Below, piece by piece: positions 1 to 8,687 of a DNA stretch of 64,000 nt. This stretch comes from Burkholderiaceae bacterium 16 (lineage in GTDB: Bacteria; Pseudomonadota; Gammaproteobacteria; Burkholderiales; Burkholderiaceae). The stretch lies in contig JYOD01000094.1 of the NCBI GenBank assembly GCA_000955785.1, forward strand, positions 38,980 to 102,979, given 5' to 3'. Within the stretch, counting starts at the first letter, position 1. Every line of letters begins with the position of its first letter. The notes under the pieces were generated by a model, which saw only the letters and a list, made by a program, of their open reading frames with translations, did no database searches and had not been told where the DNA came from. Both the position numbers and the translations under genes were made by a program.

Positions 1-585
1 TCCGACAATACGCCCAATGAACTGTACCGCCTGTTCGCGGTGTGGGTTGGCGCGGCCTTCGTGCTGATGCTCGGCGGCATCTTCCTGGCGCGCAAGCTGC
101 TCGCCAGCAAAGGCCTGATGGTCAGCATCACGTTCTATGCGCTGGGCATGTTCAGCAGCTTTACCGTAGCGCTGCTCGGCCATGAAGTGATGGGGCGGCC
201 GACTTCGGGCGTGGACATGGTCCCGGCCATCAAGGCGGTCCTTACCGATGACATGCCGATCTACGGCGTGCGCATGCTGGACCACACCTTGCCTTATTAC
301 CTGCGCCGCACCACCATCATGGTGGAATGGCCCGACGAACTCGAGTTCGGCACCAAGCAGGAACCCGGGAAATGGCTGCCCACGCTGGAAGCCTTTATTG
401 CAAAATGGCAGGATGGTCAGCACGCCGTAGGTATCATGTCGGCCGCCACCTACAAGCTGCTTGAAGAGCGCAAGGTGCCGATGTACAAGATCGGGCAGGA
501 CAAGCGCCGCGTGGCGGTCACCAATTTCCCGCCCTCCGGCCAAGCCCCGGCAGCCGCCCCGCAAGAACCGAACCGCGCGCCATGA
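1..585 (+). CDS. arnT: 4-amino-4-deoxy-L-arabinose transferase ArnT, C-terminal part
   Basis: The gene runs in from before the window; the open frame starts at base 1, so only about the last 194 residues are visible. ArnT is an inner-membrane GT-C glycosyltransferase that moves L-Ara4N from undecaprenyl phosphate to lipid A. The visible part has two hydrophobic segments (about residues 14-33 and 41-60 of the fragment) followed by a soluble C-terminal domain containing YYLRRTTIMV and ending in an Ala/Pro-rich tail. Identity rests largely on context: it is ATGA-coupled to the next gene and heads a full arn set. In enterobacteria arnT lies late in the operon, so its place upstream of arnB is a different order. 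A PMT-family glycosyltransferase of other specificity is the alternative. Confidence 0.8.
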   Translation, partial: SDNTPNELYRLFAVWVGAAFVLMLGGIFLARKLLASKGLMVSITFYALGMFSSFTVALLGHEVMGRPTSGVDMVPAIKAVLTDDMPIYGVRMLDHTLPYYLRRTTIMVEWPDELEFGTKQEPGKWLPTLEAFIAKWQDGQHAVGIMSAATYKLLEERKVPMYKIGQDKRRVAVTNFPPSGQAPAAAPQEPNRAP

Positions 586-953
586 CGCTTTCCACCTTCG
601 CATTTATCTTTACTGGCGTGCTGCTTAATGCGTGCGCCCAGTTGCTGCTCAAGGCCGGCACCAACGCGGTGGGCGCCATCACGCTCGACCGCGCCACGCT
701 GTTCAGCACCGCCCTGCGCGTGTTGACGCAGTGGCCGGTGCTGGCCGGGCTGACCCTGTATGTGGTCAGTGTCGGCGTATGGATCGTCGGCTTGTCGCGC
801 GTCGATGTGTCGATCGCCTACCCGATGCTGTCGCTCGGTTATGTAGTGAATGCCCTGGCTGCCTGGTACTTGTTCGGCGAAATGATCGGCCCGATGCGCG
901 TGGCCGGCATGCTGCTGATCCTCGCAGGCGTGTTCCTTGTTGCCCGTTCCTGA
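582..953 (+). CDS. Small EamA/SMR-type membrane protein, ArnE/ArnF-like flippase subunit
   Basis: A 123-residue protein that is almost entirely hydrophobic, with four predicted membrane helices (about residues 5-24, 44-66, 72-92 and 100-121). This matches small multidrug-resistance-type transporters. In the arn pathway ArnE and ArnF together flip undecaprenyl-phosphate-L-Ara4N across the inner membrane. Only one such gene is present here, so it may work as a homodimer. The start overlaps the arnT stop in an ATGA junction, supporting co-translation. The pathway role is inferred from position; the fold class is seen in the sequence. Confidence 0.75.
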   Translation: MTLSTFAFIFTGVLLNACAQLLLKAGTNAVGAITLDRATLFSTALRVLTQWPVLAGLTLYVVSVGVWIVGLSRVDVSIAYPMLSLGYVVNALAAWYLFGEMIGPMRVAGMLLILAGVFLVARS

Positions 954-986
954 TCACCGTCACCCCGTACCAAGAGCCTGATCGCC

Positions 987-2150
987 ATGACCGCTACCGC
1001 TGCGCAAGCCTTCCTGCCCTTCGTCAAGCCGAATATTGACGCCGATGCCATCGCCGAGGTCGGCAAGGTGCTGGCCTCGGGCTGGATCACCTCCGGCCCC
1101 AAGATGCACGCTTTCGAGGCCGCCCTGTCCGAGCTGTTCGGCGGCCGCCACGTGCGCACCTTCGCCAATGGCTCGGCGACGATGGAAATCGCGCTGCGCG
1201 TGGCCAATATCGGCCCCGGCGACGAAGTCATCACCACCCCGATTACCTGGGTGGCCACGGCCAATGTCGTGATCACGGTGGGCGCCAGGCCCGTCTTCGT
1301 CGACATCGACCCGCGCACGCGCAATATCAATCTTGACGCGGTGGAGGCCGCCATCACGCCGCGCACGCGCGCCATCATGCCGGTCTACCTGTCGGGCCTG
1401 CCGGTGGACATGGACCGTCTCTACGCAATCGCCCGCAAGCATGATCTGCGCGTGATCGAAGACGCCGCCCAGGCCATCGACTCGCGCTGGCGCGGCCAGC
1501 GCATCGGCGCCTTCGGCGACCTCGTCAGCTTCAGCTTCCAGGCCAACAAGAACATCACCAGCGTCGAAGGCGGCTGCCTGGTGATGAACTCGCCCGAGGA
1601 AGCCGAGCGCGCCGAGCGCCTGCGCCTGCAAGGCGTGATCCGCACCGGCATGGACGGCATGGACGTGGAGGAGCCCGGCGGCAAATTCAACCTGACCGAT
1701 GTCAACGCCGCCATCGGCCTGTCGCAGCTCGCCCACCTGGACTCCATCACCGCGCGCCGCGCCGAACTGGCGGAAACCTATTTCCGCTGTGCGGCCGACA
1801 GCGGCCTGGCCGAACTCGGCATCGAACTGCCACTGCCGCGCGACGGCGACCTGGCCACCACCAACTGGCATATGTTCCAGGTGGTGCTGCCAGCCGAACG
1901 TATCGAAGGCGGGCGCAACGCCGTGATGGAAGCCATGCGCGAGCGTGGCGTCGGCACCGGCGTGCACTACCCCGCCCTGCACCTGTTTTCTTATTACCGC
2001 TCCCTAGGCTGGCGCGAAGGCATGCTGCCGCATGCCGAACGCATCGGTCGGGGCATCGTCACGCTGCCGATGTTCCCCGCCATGCAAGCCGCCGATGTGG
2101 AGCGGGTATGCGCAACTCTTAGCGAAACATGCAAACGCCTCTTCAAATGA
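987..2150 (+). CDS. arnB: UDP-4-amino-4-deoxy-L-arabinose--oxoglutarate aminotransferase ArnB
   Basis: A PLP-dependent DegT/DnrJ/EryC1-family aminotransferase of 387 residues, the usual family length. It converts UDP-4-keto-pentose to UDP-L-Ara4N using glutamate. The PLP lysine is in FQANKNITSVEGG (about residue 188) and the upstream VIEDAAQAIDS segment is the cofactor-binding aspartate region. It begins 33 bases after the SMR gene. Its stop overlaps the arnC start (ATGA at 2147-2150). Cytoplasmic. Confidence 0.95.
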   Translation: MTATAAQAFLPFVKPNIDADAIAEVGKVLASGWITSGPKMHAFEAALSELFGGRHVRTFANGSATMEIALRVANIGPGDEVITTPITWVATANVVITVGARPVFVDIDPRTRNINLDAVEAAITPRTRAIMPVYLSGLPVDMDRLYAIARKHDLRVIEDAAQAIDSRWRGQRIGAFGDLVSFSFQANKNITSVEGGCLVMNSPEEAERAERLRLQGVIRTGMDGMDVEEPGGKFNLTDVNAAIGLSQLAHLDSITARRAELAETYFRCAADSGLAELGIELPLPRDGDLATTNWHMFQVVLPAERIEGGRNAVMEAMRERGVGTGVHYPALHLFSYYRSLGWREGMLPHAERIGRGIVTLPMFPAMQAADVERVCATLSETCKRLFK

Positions 2151-3121
2151 GCCCAGTCGAAGTCTCGGTCGTCATCCCTGTCTACAACGAGGAAGACGGC
2201 CTGCAAGCCCTGTTCGACCGGCTCTACCCGGCAATGGACGGACTCGGCTGCAGCTACGAGGTCATCTTCGTCAACGACGGCAGTCGCGACCGTTCGGCGC
2301 AGATCCTGGCCAGCCAGTTCCATCAGCGCCCGGACGTCACGCGCGTGGTGCTGTTCAACGGCAACTTTGGCCAGCACATGGCCATCCTGGCCGGCTTCGA
2401 GCACACCCGCGGCAAGATCGTGATCACCCTCGACGCCGACCTGCAGAACCCGCCGGAAGAAATCCCGCGGCTGGTGGCGACCATGCGCGAAGGCCACGAC
2501 TACGTCGGCACCATCCGCCGTGAGCGCAACGACACCGCCTTCCGGCGCATTGCCTCCCGCGCCATGAACCGGCTGCGCGAGCGCATCACGCGCATCAAGA
2601 TGACCGATCAGGGCTGCATGCTGCGCGCCTACGACCGCAACGTCATCGACACCATCAACGCCTGCCGCGAGGTGAACACCTTCATTCCCGCGCTGGCTTA
2701 TACCTTCTCGTCCAACCCGGTCGAGATCGTGGTGGAGCACGAGGAGCGCCACGCCGGCGAATCCAAGTACTCGCTGTTCCAGCTGATCCGGCTGAACTTC
2801 GACCTGGTGACCGGCTTCTCGATCGTGCCGCTGCAGTGGTTCTCCGCCATCGGGACGCTGCTTTCGCTGGCATCCGCCGGCCTGGTGGCCGTGCTGCTGG
2901 TACGGCGCTTTGTTCTCGGCGCGGAAGTGCAGGGTGTGTTCACCCTGCTCGCCTTCAACTTCTTCCTGGTGGGCATCATGCTGTTCGGCATCGGCCTGCT
3001 GGGCGAATACATCGGGCGCATCTACCAGGAGGTGCGCAACCGTCCGCGCTACCGCATCCAGGCCGTGCTCGAAGGCAGCCCGGAGCAGCAAAAGAAACCG
3101 GAGCCCTCGTGCGCGCAGTAG
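2147..3121 (+). CDS. arnC: Undecaprenyl-phosphate 4-deoxy-4-formamido-L-arabinose transferase ArnC
   Basis: A GT2-family membrane glycosyltransferase. The N-terminal catalytic domain opens with VSVVIPVYNEE and contains the sugar-nucleotide-binding ITLDADLQNPPEEIP. Two helices near the C-terminus (about residues 230-255 and 265-290) anchor it in the inner membrane, as in ArnC and DPM-like enzymes. It transfers the formylated L-Ara4N unit to undecaprenyl phosphate. I chose ATG 2147 because it makes the ATGA overlap seen at other junctions in this operon; ATG 2129 would add six residues. No clear ribosome-binding site precedes either, consistent with translational coupling. Confidence 0.93.
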   Translation: MSPVEVSVVIPVYNEEDGLQALFDRLYPAMDGLGCSYEVIFVNDGSRDRSAQILASQFHQRPDVTRVVLFNGNFGQHMAILAGFEHTRGKIVITLDADLQNPPEEIPRLVATMREGHDYVGTIRRERNDTAFRRIASRAMNRLRERITRIKMTDQGCMLRAYDRNVIDTINACREVNTFIPALAYTFSSNPVEIVVEHEERHAGESKYSLFQLIRLNFDLVTGFSIVPLQWFSAIGTLLSLASAGLVAVLLVRRFVLGAEVQGVFTLLAFNFFLVGIMLFGIGLLGEYIGRIYQEVRNRPRYRIQAVLEGSPEQQKKPEPSCAQ

Positions 3122-4050
3122 TCTTCGCTTATCACAACGTCGGCGACCGCTGCCTGCGCACGCTACGCGCGCGCGGCGTGGAGGTGGCGCTGGTGATCAC
3201 CCACCGCGACCGCCCCGATGAGAACATCTGGTTCCGCCGCGTTGCCGATACCGCCGCCGAACTCGGGCTGCCCGTCATGTACGGCGAAGACCCGGCCGAC
3301 CCGGCGCTGGCCGCCGCGGTGGCCGCCGCGCGCCCGGACGTGATCTTCTCCTTCTACTACCGCGCGATGATTCCCGCGGCAGTGCTGGCGCTGGCACCGC
3401 AAGGCGCGTTCAATATGCACGGCTCTCTGCTGCCCAGGTATCGTGGCCGCGTGCCGGTGAACTGGGCGGTTCTGCACGGCGAGACCGAGACCGGTGCCAC
3501 GCTGCACGCCATGGAAGCCAAGCCGGATGCCGGCTATATCGTTGACCAGACCTCCGTGCCGATCCTTCCCGACGACACCGCAGGAGAAGTCTTCGAGAAG
3601 GTGACCGTCGCCGCCGAGCAAACGTTGTGGCGCGCCCTGCCCGCCATGATGGCCGGCAACACGCCGCAATTGCCCAACCGGCTGGCCGAAGGCAGCTACT
3701 TCTCGGGCCGCAAGCCCGAGGACGGCCGCATCGACTGGCAGCAACCCGCCGCGCAGGTGTATAACCTGATCCGCGCGGTGGCGCCGCCCTATCCCGGCGC
3801 CTTCACCGAGATCGGCGGACGCCGCTTCGTGGTGGCCCAGGCTCGCCGCCCGCAGGCGGCCCTGTTCCAGTCCGCCAGCGCCGCCCGCCCGGGCTTGCAC
3901 GTGATCGACGGGCAGATCGTCGGCGTGTGCGGCGATGGCGGCGTGATCCTTGTACGCGAACTGCTGGACGATGGCGGCACCGCCGCCCCGGTCCCGGCAG
4001 ACGCGCTTTCCGTATTTCTTACCCCATTGTCCAAAGAGGAAAACCGATGA
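3109..4050 (+). CDS. arnA: ArnA formyltransferase half (UDP-L-Ara4N formyltransferase), stand-alone
   Basis: About 313 residues matching the N-terminal half of enterobacterial ArnA: a methionyl-tRNA-formyltransferase fold using 10-formyl-tetrahydrofolate to formylate UDP-L-Ara4N. The catalytic Asn and His are in FNMHGSLLPRYRG and the Asp in KPDAGYIVDQ. The likely start is GTG 3109, reading VRAVVFAYHNVGD, which overlaps the arnC stop at 3119-3121; the open frame extends further upstream but that part is out-of-frame arnC. The protein ends where the decarboxylase begins as a separate ATGA-coupled gene, so ArnA is split into two polypeptides. Confidence 0.92.
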   Translation: MRAVVFAYHNVGDRCLRTLRARGVEVALVITHRDRPDENIWFRRVADTAAELGLPVMYGEDPADPALAAAVAAARPDVIFSFYYRAMIPAAVLALAPQGAFNMHGSLLPRYRGRVPVNWAVLHGETETGATLHAMEAKPDAGYIVDQTSVPILPDDTAGEVFEKVTVAAEQTLWRALPAMMAGNTPQLPNRLAEGSYFSGRKPEDGRIDWQQPAAQVYNLIRAVAPPYPGAFTEIGGRRFVVAQARRPQAALFQSASAARPGLHVIDGQIVGVCGDGGVILVRELLDDGGTAAPVPADALSVFLTPLSKEENR

Positions 4051-5099
4051 AAAAGGTCCTGATTCTTGGCGTCAACGGCTTCATCGGCCACCACCTGACG
4101 CGCCGCATTCTCGAAACCACGTCGTGGGAAGTCTACGGCATGGACATGTCCAGCGACCGCCTGGGCGACCTGATCGACCACCCGCGCATGCACTTCTTTG
4201 AAGGTGACATCACCATCAACAAAGAGTGGATCGAGTACAACATCCGCAAGTGCGACGTGGTGCTGCCGCTGGTGGCCATCGCCACCCCCGCCACCTACGT
4301 GCGCCAGCCGCTGCGCGTGTTCGAGCTGGACTTCGAAGCCAACCTGCCGATCGTGCGCGCCGCCGTGAAGTACGGCAAGCACCTGGTGTTCCCGTCCACC
4401 TCCGAGGTGTACGGCATGTGCCACGACGAGGAATTCGACCCGGAATCCTCCGAGCTGATCTGCGGCCCGATCAACAAGCCGCGCTGGATCTATGCCTGCT
4501 CCAAGCAGCTGATGGACCGCGTGATCCACGCCTACGGCATGGAGCAAGGCCTGAACTACACGCTGTTCCGTCCATTCAACTGGATCGGCGCCGGCCTGGA
4601 TTCGATCTTCGAATCGAAGGAAGGCTCCTCGCGCGTGGTGACCCAGTTCCTGGGCCACATCGTGCGCGGCGAACCGATCAAGCTGGTGGACGGCGGCGCG
4701 CAGAAGCGTGCCTTTGCCGACGTCACCGACGGCATCAGCGCCCTGATGCGCATCATCGAGAATCCGAACGGCGTTGCCACCGGCAAGATCTACAACATCG
4801 GCAACCCGCGCAATATCCACTCCGTGCGCGAACTGGCCGAGATGATGCTGAAGATGGCCGGCGACTACCCCGAATACGCGGAAGAAGCCAAGAAGACCCA
4901 GATCGTGGAAACGTCCTCCGGCGACTTCTACGGCAAGGGCTACCAGGACGTGCAGAACCGCGTGCCGAAGATCGACAACACCGTGGAAGAACTCGACTGG
5001 AAGCCCGAGGTCAGCATGGAAGACGCGCTGCGCGCCATCTTCGAAGCTTACCGCGGCAAGGTCGTGGAAGCGCGCACCCTGGTCGATTCGGCCAACTGA
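4047..5099 (+). CDS. arnA: ArnA decarboxylase half (UDP-glucuronate oxidative decarboxylase), stand-alone
   Basis: 350 residues of extended short-chain dehydrogenase fold, equivalent to the C-terminal half of E. coli ArnA. It oxidatively decarboxylates UDP-glucuronate to UDP-4-keto-pentose with NAD+. Visible elements are the nucleotide-binding GVNGFIGHHL, the Thr-Ser-Glu catalytic set in FPSTSEVYG, the Tyr-x3-Lys pair in YACSKQLMD, and the active-site Arg in QKRAFADVTDG. The Ser-Glu and Arg distinguish the decarboxylase from plain epimerases. The start is ATG 4047, inside the formyltransferase stop, with an AGAGGAA ribosome-binding site. Confidence 0.94.
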   Translation: MKKVLILGVNGFIGHHLTRRILETTSWEVYGMDMSSDRLGDLIDHPRMHFFEGDITINKEWIEYNIRKCDVVLPLVAIATPATYVRQPLRVFELDFEANLPIVRAAVKYGKHLVFPSTSEVYGMCHDEEFDPESSELICGPINKPRWIYACSKQLMDRVIHAYGMEQGLNYTLFRPFNWIGAGLDSIFESKEGSSRVVTQFLGHIVRGEPIKLVDGGAQKRAFADVTDGISALMRIIENPNGVATGKIYNIGNPRNIHSVRELAEMMLKMAGDYPEYAEEAKKTQIVETSSGDFYGKGYQDVQNRVPKIDNTVEELDWKPEVSMEDALRAIFEAYRGKVVEARTLVDSAN

Positions 5100-5112
5100 G
5101 CGCAAGCACCCG

Positions 5113-6003
5113 ATGGCCCGTATCGCCCTCAAGGTCGACGTCGACACGCTGCGTGGCACCCGCGAAGGCGTGCCGGCGCTGCTCTCCATGCTGGCCCGCG
5201 TGCGGGCCGAGGCTACGTTTCTCTTCAGCCTTGGCCCGGACCATACCGGCTGGGCGCTGCGGCGCGTGTTCCGGCCCGGCTTCCTGAAGAAGGTCTCGCG
5301 CACCTCGGTGGTGTCGAACTACGGACTGCGCACGCTGATGTATGGCGTGCTGCTGCCCGGCCCCGACATCGGCCGTAAAGGCGCGGCCGATATGCGCGCG
5401 GCGCGTGCGGCGGGACACGAATGCGGCATCCACACCTGGGACCATGTCTACTGGCAGGACAACGTGCGCGAGCGCGATGCCGCCTGGACCCGGCGCCAGA
5501 TGCAGAGCGCGTTCGACCGCTACGTCGAAATCTTCGGCGAAGCGCCGCCCACGCATGGCGCCGCCGGCTGGCAGATGAACGATGATGCCTTCCGCCAGAT
5601 CGACGACTGGGGCATGGCGTATGCCTCCGACGGCCGCGGCACAGCGCCGTACATCCCCACCGTCGATGGCGTCGCATGCCGCCATGTGCAGATGCCCACC
5701 ACGCTGCCAACGCTGGACGAGCTCATCGGCGTGGACGACCTGACCGAGGACAACGTCCACAAGGCCGTGCTGCGCCTGAGCGAAGGCGAGCGCGACCATG
5801 TCTTCACGCTGCACACGGAACTGGAAGGCGGGAAACTTGCGCCAGTGTTCAATCGGCTGCTGGATGGCTGGCGCGCGCAAGGGCATGAACTGGTATCGAT
5901 GGGCACGTTCTACCGCCACCTCGATCCTGCCAGCCTGCCGACGGCGCCTGTTACCTGGGGCGCCATCGAAGGCCGCAGCGGCGAGCTGATCATCCAGCCC
6001 TGA
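5113..6003 (+). CDS. arnD: 4-deoxy-4-formamido-L-arabinose-phosphoundecaprenol deformylase ArnD
   Basis: A polysaccharide-deacetylase (NodB-homology) protein of 296 residues that removes the formyl group from undecaprenyl-phosphate-L-Ara4FN. The N-terminal KVDVDTLRGT carries the catalytic/metal Asp and HECGIHTWDHVYW supplies the metal histidines. Its C-terminal HTELEGGKLAPVF region is typical of ArnD. It is the last arn gene, 13 bases after arnA, and is followed at once by a strong terminator. No lpxT, eptA or local two-component regulator is visible nearby. Confidence 0.93.
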   Translation: MARIALKVDVDTLRGTREGVPALLSMLARVRAEATFLFSLGPDHTGWALRRVFRPGFLKKVSRTSVVSNYGLRTLMYGVLLPGPDIGRKGAADMRAARAAGHECGIHTWDHVYWQDNVRERDAAWTRRQMQSAFDRYVEIFGEAPPTHGAAGWQMNDDAFRQIDDWGMAYASDGRGTAPYIPTVDGVACRHVQMPTTLPTLDELIGVDDLTEDNVHKAVLRLSEGERDHVFTLHTELEGGKLAPVFNRLLDGWRAQGHELVSMGTFYRHLDPASLPTAPVTWGAIEGRSGELIIQP

Positions 6004-6022
6004 TACCACGGCAAAAGGATTC

Positions 6023-6055
6023 ACGCGCCCCCTTCCCAGGGGGCGCGTCCGTTTT
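6023..6055 (+). terminator. Rho-independent terminator after arnD
   Basis: A perfect 11-bp GC-rich stem, ACGCGCCCCCT at 6023-6033 paired with AGGGGGCGCGT at 6038-6048, with a TCCC loop and a CCGTTTT tail. It sits between the convergent ends of arnD and the P-type ATPase gene. The reverse strand has a weaker TTTT tail (GAATCCTTTT), so it may act in both directions. Confidence 0.8.
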
Positions 6056-8436
6056 CAGGCGCGCCCTGCCTTCGCCAGGCGCAAGCCGTTGAACACCACC
6101 AGCAAGCTCGCCCCCATATCGGCGAACACCGCCATCCACATGGTGCCCATGCCCATGACCGTCAGTGCGAGGAACACCGCCTTGATGCCAAGCGCCAAGG
6201 TGATGTTCTGCTTCAATATGACCGACGTCTGACGCGACAGCCGGATAAACGCCGGGATCTTGCGCAGGTCGTCATCCATCAGCGCCACATCGGCGGTCTC
6301 GATCGCCGTGTCGGTCCCGGCGGCGCCCATGGCAAAGCCGATATCGGCGCGGGCCAGCGCGGGCGCGTCGTTGACGCCGTCACCCACCATGCCCACGACC
6401 ACGCGCTTGCCGCCGCCCTCTCCGCCCTCGCCACCCTCGGCCCCCTTCACGCTCAGCGCCGCAATGGCATCCGCCTTGTCCTGCGGCAACTGATTGCCGC
6501 GCGCCTCGTCGATCTGTACCTGCGCCGCGATGGCCTGGGCCGTATGCGGGTTGTCGCCTGAGAGCATCAGCGTCTTGACGCCCAGCGCATGCAACTCCGC
6601 CACCGCCTGGCGGCTGCTGTCCTTGACCGTATCGGCCACGCCGAACAGCGCCTCTACGCCGTGGTCGGCGCCCAGCAGCACGACCGTCTTGCCTTGCCGC
6701 TCCAGCGCTTCCAGCGTGGCTTCCAGTTCCGGCGAGCACAGCCCGCGGTCGTGGATCAGCCGATGATTGCCCAGGTAGTAGGCGCGGCCGTTCACGCTGC
6801 CGCTGACGCCGTAACCCGGCAGCGCCGCGAAATCCTGCACTTCCAGCACCGCAAGGCCCTCGGCGCGCGCGGCGTTCGCCACGGCCATGGAGACCGGATG
6901 GTCGGAGCGGGCCGCGAGGCTGGCCGCGATGACGCGCGCCCGCTCGCTGGCCGCCGCGCCGGCCGCCGCGATCTCGCCCAGTGGCTGGAAATCGGTCTGG
7001 GCCGGCTTGCCATGCGTGATGGTGCCGGTCTTGTCCAGCGCCAGCCATTTGAGATCCTTGCCCTGCTCCAGGTAGACGCCACCCTTGATAAGGATGCCGC
7101 GCCGCGCGGCCGCGGCCAGCCCGCTGACAATGGTCACCGGCGTGGAGATCACCAGCGCGCATGGGCAAGCAATCACCAGCAGCACCAGCGCCTTATAGAT
7201 CCAGGCGCTCCAGTCGCCATCCAGCACCAGCGGCGGCACCACGGCCACCATCACGGCGCCGAGGAACACCAGCGGCGTGTAGATGCGGGCAAAGCGGTCG
7301 ACAAAGCGCTGCGTGGGCGCGCGGCTGCCTTGCGCCGCCTCCACCGCGTGGATGATGCGCGCCAGCGTGGACCCGCTGGCCGGCGCAGTGACTTCGTACT
7401 CCAGCTCGCCTGCCTGGTTGATGGTGCCGGCAAACAGCGCATCGCCCACGTCCTTGTCCACCGGCACGCTCTCGCCGGTGATCGGTGCCTGGTCCAGCGT
7501 GGACTGGCCACGCAGCACGCGGCCGTCGAGCGCCACACGTTCGCCGGGACGCAGCCGCACCAGCGCGCCGATGGGCACCGCGCGGGCATCCACCGGCAGC
7601 CAGTTGCCGTCCGGCTGCCGCACCGTGGCCTGCTCCGGCGCCATCGCCATCAGGCCGCGCACGGCATTGCGGGCGCGATCCAGCGATGCCGCCTCGATGC
7701 GCTCGGCCAGCGCAAACAGCACCATGACCATGGCGGCCTCCGGCCATTGCCGGATCAGCATGGCGCCGGTGACGGCGATACTCATCAGCGCATTGATATT
7801 CAGGTTGCCGTTGGACAGTGCAATCCAACCCTTCTTGTAGACGCCAAGCCCGGCCATGGCCACGGCCGCCAGTGCCAACAGGGGGGCCAGCCAATCCTGG
7901 ACAGGCACTTGCAGCCATCCCACCACCTCCGCACCGAGCGCGGCCACACCGGCCAGTGCCAGCGGCCACCACGGCTTGGCGGCCTGCAGTGGCAACTCCG
8001 CCGCCTGCTCCGACAGCGGTTCTGCCTTCATGCCGAGGCTCTCGATGGCGCGCATCACCGGATCCAGGGAATCCAGCGTGTGGTGCACCGTCAGTACGCG
8101 CTGCATCAGGTTGAACTGCAGCGCCGCCACGCCGGCCATGCTGCCCAGCTTGTTCCGGATCAAGGTCTCTTCCGTGGGGCAGTCCATCTCGTCGATGCGA
8201 TAGCTGGCCGCAGCGGCGCCTGCCGGGACCGAAACGGAAGCCGCCGGCGCCACGCTGGCGCAGCCGCAACACGCCGGGCTGCCAGCTTGGGCGCGGTGAT
8301 CGTGATCATGGCCATGCTGGTGCACATGTCCGTGCTCGTGCTTGTGCTTGTGCGCGTGGTCATGTGCGTGTGAATGCCCGTGATTGACACCCTTCTGGTC
8401 ACGAAGCGAGGCTTGGTCTGGCGTGGCGCTAGGCAT
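6055..8436 (-). CDS. zntA: Zn2+/Cd2+/Pb2+-exporting P1B-type ATPase (ZntA/CadA type)
   Basis: A 793-residue inner-membrane pump for divalent soft metals. The N-terminus has a histidine stretch (about residues 18-47), then CCGC, then a ferredoxin-like heavy-metal domain whose MDCPTEE motif (Cys 86) is the acidic ZntA-type variant rather than the copper-type GMxCxxC. Further on are the membrane metal site CPCAL, phosphorylation site DKTGT, SDHP, hinge GDGVNDAP and a final helix with FADMGASLLVVFNGLRL, whose Asp is typical of zinc transporters. The start has an AGGA ribosome-binding site. It is divergent from czcI and driven by a MerR-type promoter, but no MerR-family gene lies in the window. 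Confidence 0.92.
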   Translation of the reverse strand: MPSATPDQASLRDQKGVNHGHSHAHDHAHKHKHEHGHVHQHGHDHDHRAQAGSPACCGCASVAPAASVSVPAGAAAASYRIDEMDCPTEETLIRNKLGSMAGVAALQFNLMQRVLTVHHTLDSLDPVMRAIESLGMKAEPLSEQAAELPLQAAKPWWPLALAGVAALGAEVVGWLQVPVQDWLAPLLALAAVAMAGLGVYKKGWIALSNGNLNINALMSIAVTGAMLIRQWPEAAMVMVLFALAERIEAASLDRARNAVRGLMAMAPEQATVRQPDGNWLPVDARAVPIGALVRLRPGERVALDGRVLRGQSTLDQAPITGESVPVDKDVGDALFAGTINQAGELEYEVTAPASGSTLARIIHAVEAAQGSRAPTQRFVDRFARIYTPLVFLGAVMVAVVPPLVLDGDWSAWIYKALVLLVIACPCALVISTPVTIVSGLAAAARRGILIKGGVYLEQGKDLKWLALDKTGTITHGKPAQTDFQPLGEIAAAGAAASERARVIAASLAARSDHPVSMAVANAARAEGLAVLEVQDFAALPGYGVSGSVNGRAYYLGNHRLIHDRGLCSPELEATLEALERQGKTVVLLGADHGVEALFGVADTVKDSSRQAVAELHALGVKTLMLSGDNPHTAQAIAAQVQIDEARGNQLPQDKADAIAALSVKGAEGGEGGEGGGKRVVVGMVGDGVNDAPALARADIGFAMGAAGTDTAIETADVALMDDDLRKIPAFIRLSRQTSVILKQNITLALGIKAVFLALTVMGMGTMWMAVFADMGASLLVVFNGLRLAKAGRA

Positions 8437-8470
8437 GGCGGTTTTTCCTGCTTGTTATTGCTTACCGCCC

Positions 8471-8501
8471 ATTTAAGACCCTGGAGCGACTACAGGGTCA
8501 A
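8471..8501 (-). promoter_or_regulatory. MerR-family (ZntR/CadR/PbrR-type) metal-responsive promoter of the ATPase gene
   Basis: Read on the minus strand: -35 TTGACC (8501-8496), a 19-bp spacer, then -10 TTAAAT (8476-8471). The overlong 19-bp spacer is the hallmark of MerR-activated promoters. It is filled by a dyad whose outer arms GACCCTG/CAGGGTC (8477-8483 and 8493-8499) are perfect; the 10-bp arms differ at one base around a 3-bp centre. The predicted transcript starts about 28 bases before ATG 8436. This layout matches known cadA, pbrA and zntA promoters. Confidence 0.88.
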
Positions 8502-8674
8502 GCGCATTGTGAATCATCCTCAAAGTGCAACATCCGGCGCCTCTGCGGGGAACCTCGCTGGCGGCACGCACTCGAACCCGGCTTGATGCAAGCGACTGAC
8601 CCGATACGGCACCTGCCGCTGCCTTTTGCGCCAGGGTTAAGCCACAGTTGCACAAGGGTCATGCTTCCTGCCTA

Positions 8675-8680
8675 TATAAT
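8675..8680 (+). promoter_or_regulatory. Candidate -10 element before czcI
   Basis: A perfect TATAAT at 8675-8680. Upstream there is only a weak -35; TTGCAC at 8648-8653 would give a 21-bp spacer. Initiation from this element would fall at or just before ATG 8688, so a leaderless czcI transcript is possible. The alternative is that the match is fortuitous and the real promoter is further upstream. Confidence 0.4.
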
Positions 8681-8687
8681 CCGCCGC

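Noticed and set aside
6589..8373. A 594-codon open frame opposite the P-type ATPase gene
   Set aside because: High-GC genomes give long antisense frames; its Arg/His/Gln-rich translation matches no family, and the ATPase on the other strand has every motif.
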